Source: Pseudoxanthomonas gei
GTDB taxonomy: Bacteria > Pseudomonadota > Gammaproteobacteria > Xanthomonadales > Xanthomonadaceae
DNA: 64,000 nucleotides
NCBI RefSeq assembly: GCF_010119615.1
Contig: NZ_QOVG01000010.1
Coordinates: 81,970-145,969 of the forward strand
Direction of reading: 5' to 3'
Both the position numbers and the translations under genes were made by a program. Shown here in pieces: positions 62,054-64,000 of the stretch (positions are counted from its first letter, which is position 1; every line of letters begins with the position of its first letter). The notes beneath the pieces were generated by a model. That model ran no database searches, was not told the DNA's origin, and saw only the letters and a program-made list of their open reading frames with translations.

Positions 62054-62671
62054 TTGCTCCTGCATGTGCTTTTTCTGATCGCCATTGCCGCCGAGGCCAT
62101 GAGCGCCGCCCTGGTCGCCGGTCGCCGCGAGATGGACTGGCTGGGCGTGTGCGTGCTGGCCTGCGTCACCGCCCTGGGCGGCGGCACCCTGCGTGACGTG
62201 CTGCTCGGCCGGCACCCGCTGTCATGGATCGAGCATCCCTATTACCTAGTGATCGTATTGGTCGCCGCGCTGGCCACCGCGCTGATCGCGCCGATCGCCA
62301 AACGCCTGCGCACCAGCTTCCTGGTGCTGGATGCGATCGGCCTGGTGGTGTTCACGGTGATCGGCTGCGACATCGCCCAGGGCCTGGGCCTGCACTGGAT
62401 CGTGATCCTGGTCAGCGGCATGGTCACCGGCACCTTCGGCGGCGTGTTGCGCGACGTGCTGTGCACGCAGATCCCGCTGCTGTTCCGCAAGGAGCTGTAT
62501 GCCAGCGTTTCGCTGGTCACCGGCGCGCTGTACATGGCCGCGCCGCACCTGGGCATCCAGCATGGCGTGGGCCTGGTGGTGGCGATGGTGGTGGGCTTCG
62601 TCCTGCGCATGCTGGCGATCCGCTACCACTGGGAGATGCCGAAGTTTGTTTACAGGGATGATTGGGATTGA
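62054..62671 (+). CDS. TRIC-family trimeric cation channel (UPF0126)
   Basis: 205 residues with seven membrane segments in two repeated halves. The family motifs are ALGGGTLRDVLLGRHP in the first repeat and GTFGGVLRDVLCTQIP in the second; prokaryotic TRIC channels conduct K+ or other monovalent cations. The start is TTG at 62054 with GGGGACC upstream; there is no ATG before the first helix. It ends just before a repeat-rich 600-bp gap. The physiological role in bacteria is not settled. Confidence 0.92.
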   Translation: MLLHVLFLIAIAAEAMSAALVAGRREMDWLGVCVLACVTALGGGTLRDVLLGRHPLSWIEHPYYLVIVLVAALATALIAPIAKRLRTSFLVLDAIGLVVFTVIGCDIAQGLGLHWIVILVSGMVTGTFGGVLRDVLCTQIPLLFRKELYASVSLVTGALYMAAPHLGIQHGVGLVVAMVVGFVLRMLAIRYHWEMPKFVYRDDWD

Positions 62672-62702
62672 AGATTATTTCTAAAAATCCAAACGAAGGA
62701 TG

Positions 62703-62880
62703 CCCTCTCCCTTGATGGGAGAGGGTGGCCAACAGCCGGGAGAGGGTACGCCGGCGCTAGCAGTGATGACTGGCTCGCCTTGCGTCGAACGAGCTAGAGC
62801 AAGAGCACGCAGCGCTTCGCTCGCGCTCCCCTCTCCTGCCCTGCGGGCATCCTCTCCCATAAGGGGAGAGGAGAAAAGCG
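62703..62880. repeat. long repeat copy 1 (CCCTCTCC/GGGAGAGG element)
   Basis: ~178 bp beginning CCCTCTCCCTTGATGGGAGA and ending AAGGGGAGAGGAG. It shares with copy 2 (63013-63180) an internal ~45-bp block that starts GCTAGCAGTGATGACTGGC and ends CGAACGAGCTAGAGC. Both ends are palindromic. The gap 62672-63263 holds no gene. Confidence 0.85.
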
Positions 62881-63012
62881 CAGCCCGATGCCTGGCCTAT
62901 GGCCACAGGACTCGGTAGCTGGAGATGCAAGATGGATAGCCCCTTCGTGCCTATGATTTTCTACAGCCGGTCCTCAACGCGTGGCGCATCGGATGCTGCT
63001 TAACCAAAGCTC

Positions 63013-63180
63013 CCCTCTCCCTTTATGGGAGAGGGTGCCCGGAGGGCGGGAGAGGGTAGGCCGGAGCTAGCAGTGATGACTGGCTCGCCTTGCGTCGAAC
63101 GAGCTAGAGCCCGAGCACGCAGCGCTGCGCTCTCCTGCCCCTTGGGCATCCTCTCCCGCAAGGGGAGAGGAGAAGCGGGC
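63013..63180. repeat. long repeat copy 2 (CCCTCTCC/GGGAGAGG element)
   Basis: ~168 bp in the same orientation as copy 1 at 62703, begun by CCCTCTCCCTTTATGGGAGA and ending CAAGGGGAGAGGAG. The central block beginning GCTAGCAGTGATGACTGGC is essentially identical; the GCTCTCCTGCC part is shorter. This is a recent tandem-type duplication of a dispersed element, with ~130 bp of other sequence between. Confidence 0.85.
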
Positions 63181-63263
63181 CTGTTCCGCCGTGCGCGGGG
63201 CAATGGACAGATGACCCGGCAGCTGGGGGCCACAGGAGGAAATGCCTGTCGGCCGATGCCTTC

Positions 63264-63527
63264 CTACAGCTCGTCTTCCACCCGTGGCGCGTCGGGAAGC
63301 TGCGCATCCAGTGACTGGCGGTAGTGGATGCAGCCGCGCAGGAACTGTGGCCAGGCCGGCACTGCGGGCAGTGGGTCGGTCTTTTCGGGTAGCAGTCCCC
63401 ACAGCGCGGGGTGGTGCCAGCACAGTTCGTGCCGGGTGGAATCGCGGTGCGCGCGGATGGCGGCGCGCAGCTTGCGGACTTCCGCTGCCAGTTCCATCGG
63501 AGTCATCGCATCGAGGTCTGCGTCCAC
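63264..63527 (-). CDS. small conserved hypothetical protein
   Basis: 87 residues, GTG start at 63527 with AGGAGGGCGAT upstream. MTPMELAAEVRKLRAAIRAH is a helix; ELCWHHPALWGLLPEKTDPLPAVPAWPQFLRG-type centre carries a conserved HHPALWGLLP stretch, then CIHYRQSLDAQLPDAP. Similar proteins are known in many proteobacteria without function. A start at 63506 is also possible. It is divergent from the MFS gene (74 bp between starts). Confidence 0.75.
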   Translation of the reverse strand: MDADLDAMTPMELAAEVRKLRAAIRAHRDSTRHELCWHHPALWGLLPEKTDPLPAVPAWPQFLRGCIHYRQSLDAQLPDAPRVEDEL

Positions 63528-63601
63528 ATCGCCCTCCTTCGCCCGTGCCGGGGTTTGCGGGAATCTGCCAGAATCCCGGCAGCCCGGCCAGATCGTAGAC
63601 G

Positions 63602-64000
63602 ATGACGAACCCCATTGCTGTTGCCAATTCCCCGCGCAGGGTGCTGTTCGCCAGTCTGATCGGCACCACCATCGAGTTTTTCGATTTCTACATCTACGCC
63701 ACCGCCGCGGTGATTGTGTTCCCGCAGCTGTTCTTCCCGGAAAGCGACCCGGCCACCGCGACCCTCAAGTCGCTGATCACGTTTGCGCTGGCGTTCTTCG
63801 CGCGGCCGGTGGGCTCGGCGCTGTTCGGGCATTTCGGCGACCGCATCGGGCGCAAGGCGACCCTGGTCGCGGCGCTCCTGACCATGGGCATATCGACGAT
63901 CGCCATCGGCCTGCTGCCGACCTATTCGAGCATCGGCGTGCTGGCGCCTGTGTTGCTGGCCGTGTGCCGTTTCGGCCAGGGCCTGGGGCTGGGGGGCGAG
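63602..64000 (+). CDS. MFS metabolite:H+ symporter (MHS family), 3'-truncated by the window
   Basis: 133 residues are visible before the window ends. The MHS signature is present: SLIGTTIEFFDFYIYATAAV, ARPVGSALFGHFGDRIGRK (motif A, GHFGDRIGRK), LLAVCRFGQGLGLGGE. Such proteins import compounds such as proline, betaine, citrate, alpha-ketoglutarate or shikimate; the substrate is not visible here. ATG at 63602 lacks a strong ribosome site. The four or so spans seen are about a third of a normal protein. Confidence 0.85.
   Translation, partial: MTNPIAVANSPRRVLFASLIGTTIEFFDFYIYATAAVIVFPQLFFPESDPATATLKSLITFALAFFARPVGSALFGHFGDRIGRKATLVAALLTMGISTIAIGLLPTYSSIGVLAPVLLAVCRFGQGLGLGGE

Overview
This window is GC-rich chromosomal DNA of a gammaproteobacterium, most likely a xanthomonad (Xanthomonadaceae/Lysobacteraceae, in the neighbourhood of Lysobacter, Luteimonas or Pseudoxanthomonas). 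That placement is inferred from high GC, the style of the housekeeping proteins, TTG and GTG starts, GC-rich palindromic intergenic repeats, and integron attC sites of the type known from Xanthomonas. No rRNA or tRNA gene was seen. Both ends cut genes: a TPR protein on the left and an MFS symporter on the right.

Layout. 1-9.4 kb: envelope and stress genes (TPR protein, small lipoproteins, a trypsin-fold protease with a long acidic prodomain, MgtC, MipA, DUF4142), a SRAP protein lacking its catalytic residues, exonuclease III and a diguanylate cyclase. 9.6-16.5 kb: a PAS-GGDEF-EAL c-di-GMP protein, a large membrane-anchored periplasmic protein, a cupin and a thioredoxin-reductase-like flavoprotein. 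16.6-21.7 kb: gcvP under a single-aptamer glycine riboswitch, and a Bcr/CflA efflux pump. 21.8-29.8 kb: an M2 peptidase, a YrbL-like protein, a GNAT-minC-minD-minE operon and a LiaS/NarL-type two-component system. 30-46.4 kb: an operon encoding SPFH, Arc-like, DUF4177, hydrolase, PH-like and VanY proteins behind a perfect 17-bp palindrome, then purT, a hydrolase lipoprotein, bpt, an EF-hand protein, a sigma factor fused to a membrane domain, tesB, an amidase and a MOSC protein. 46.6-48.7 kb: rlmL (rlmKL).

49.0-56.2 kb is the accessory region: an integron cassette array without an integrase (CALIN). It has seven recognisable attC sites, then a decayed tail of four partial sites. Cassette genes are small and visibly lower in GC than the flanks (DUF5076, DUF4279, membrane and secreted proteins, GNATs, unknowns). 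One attC is split by a complete IS3-family element. A relic of a related IS end sits at the same position of a second, decayed attC. The array is followed by a run of 21-bp imperfectly palindromic units and a large inverted repeat.

57-62 kb: alanine dehydrogenase, then a divergent amine or beta-alanine catabolic locus (class III aminotransferase against a PuuR-like XRE-cupin regulator and a PuuC-like aldehyde dehydrogenase) sharing nested inverted repeats as candidate operators. 62-64 kb: a TRIC-family channel, two long direct repeats, a small conserved protein and the start of an MFS symporter gene.
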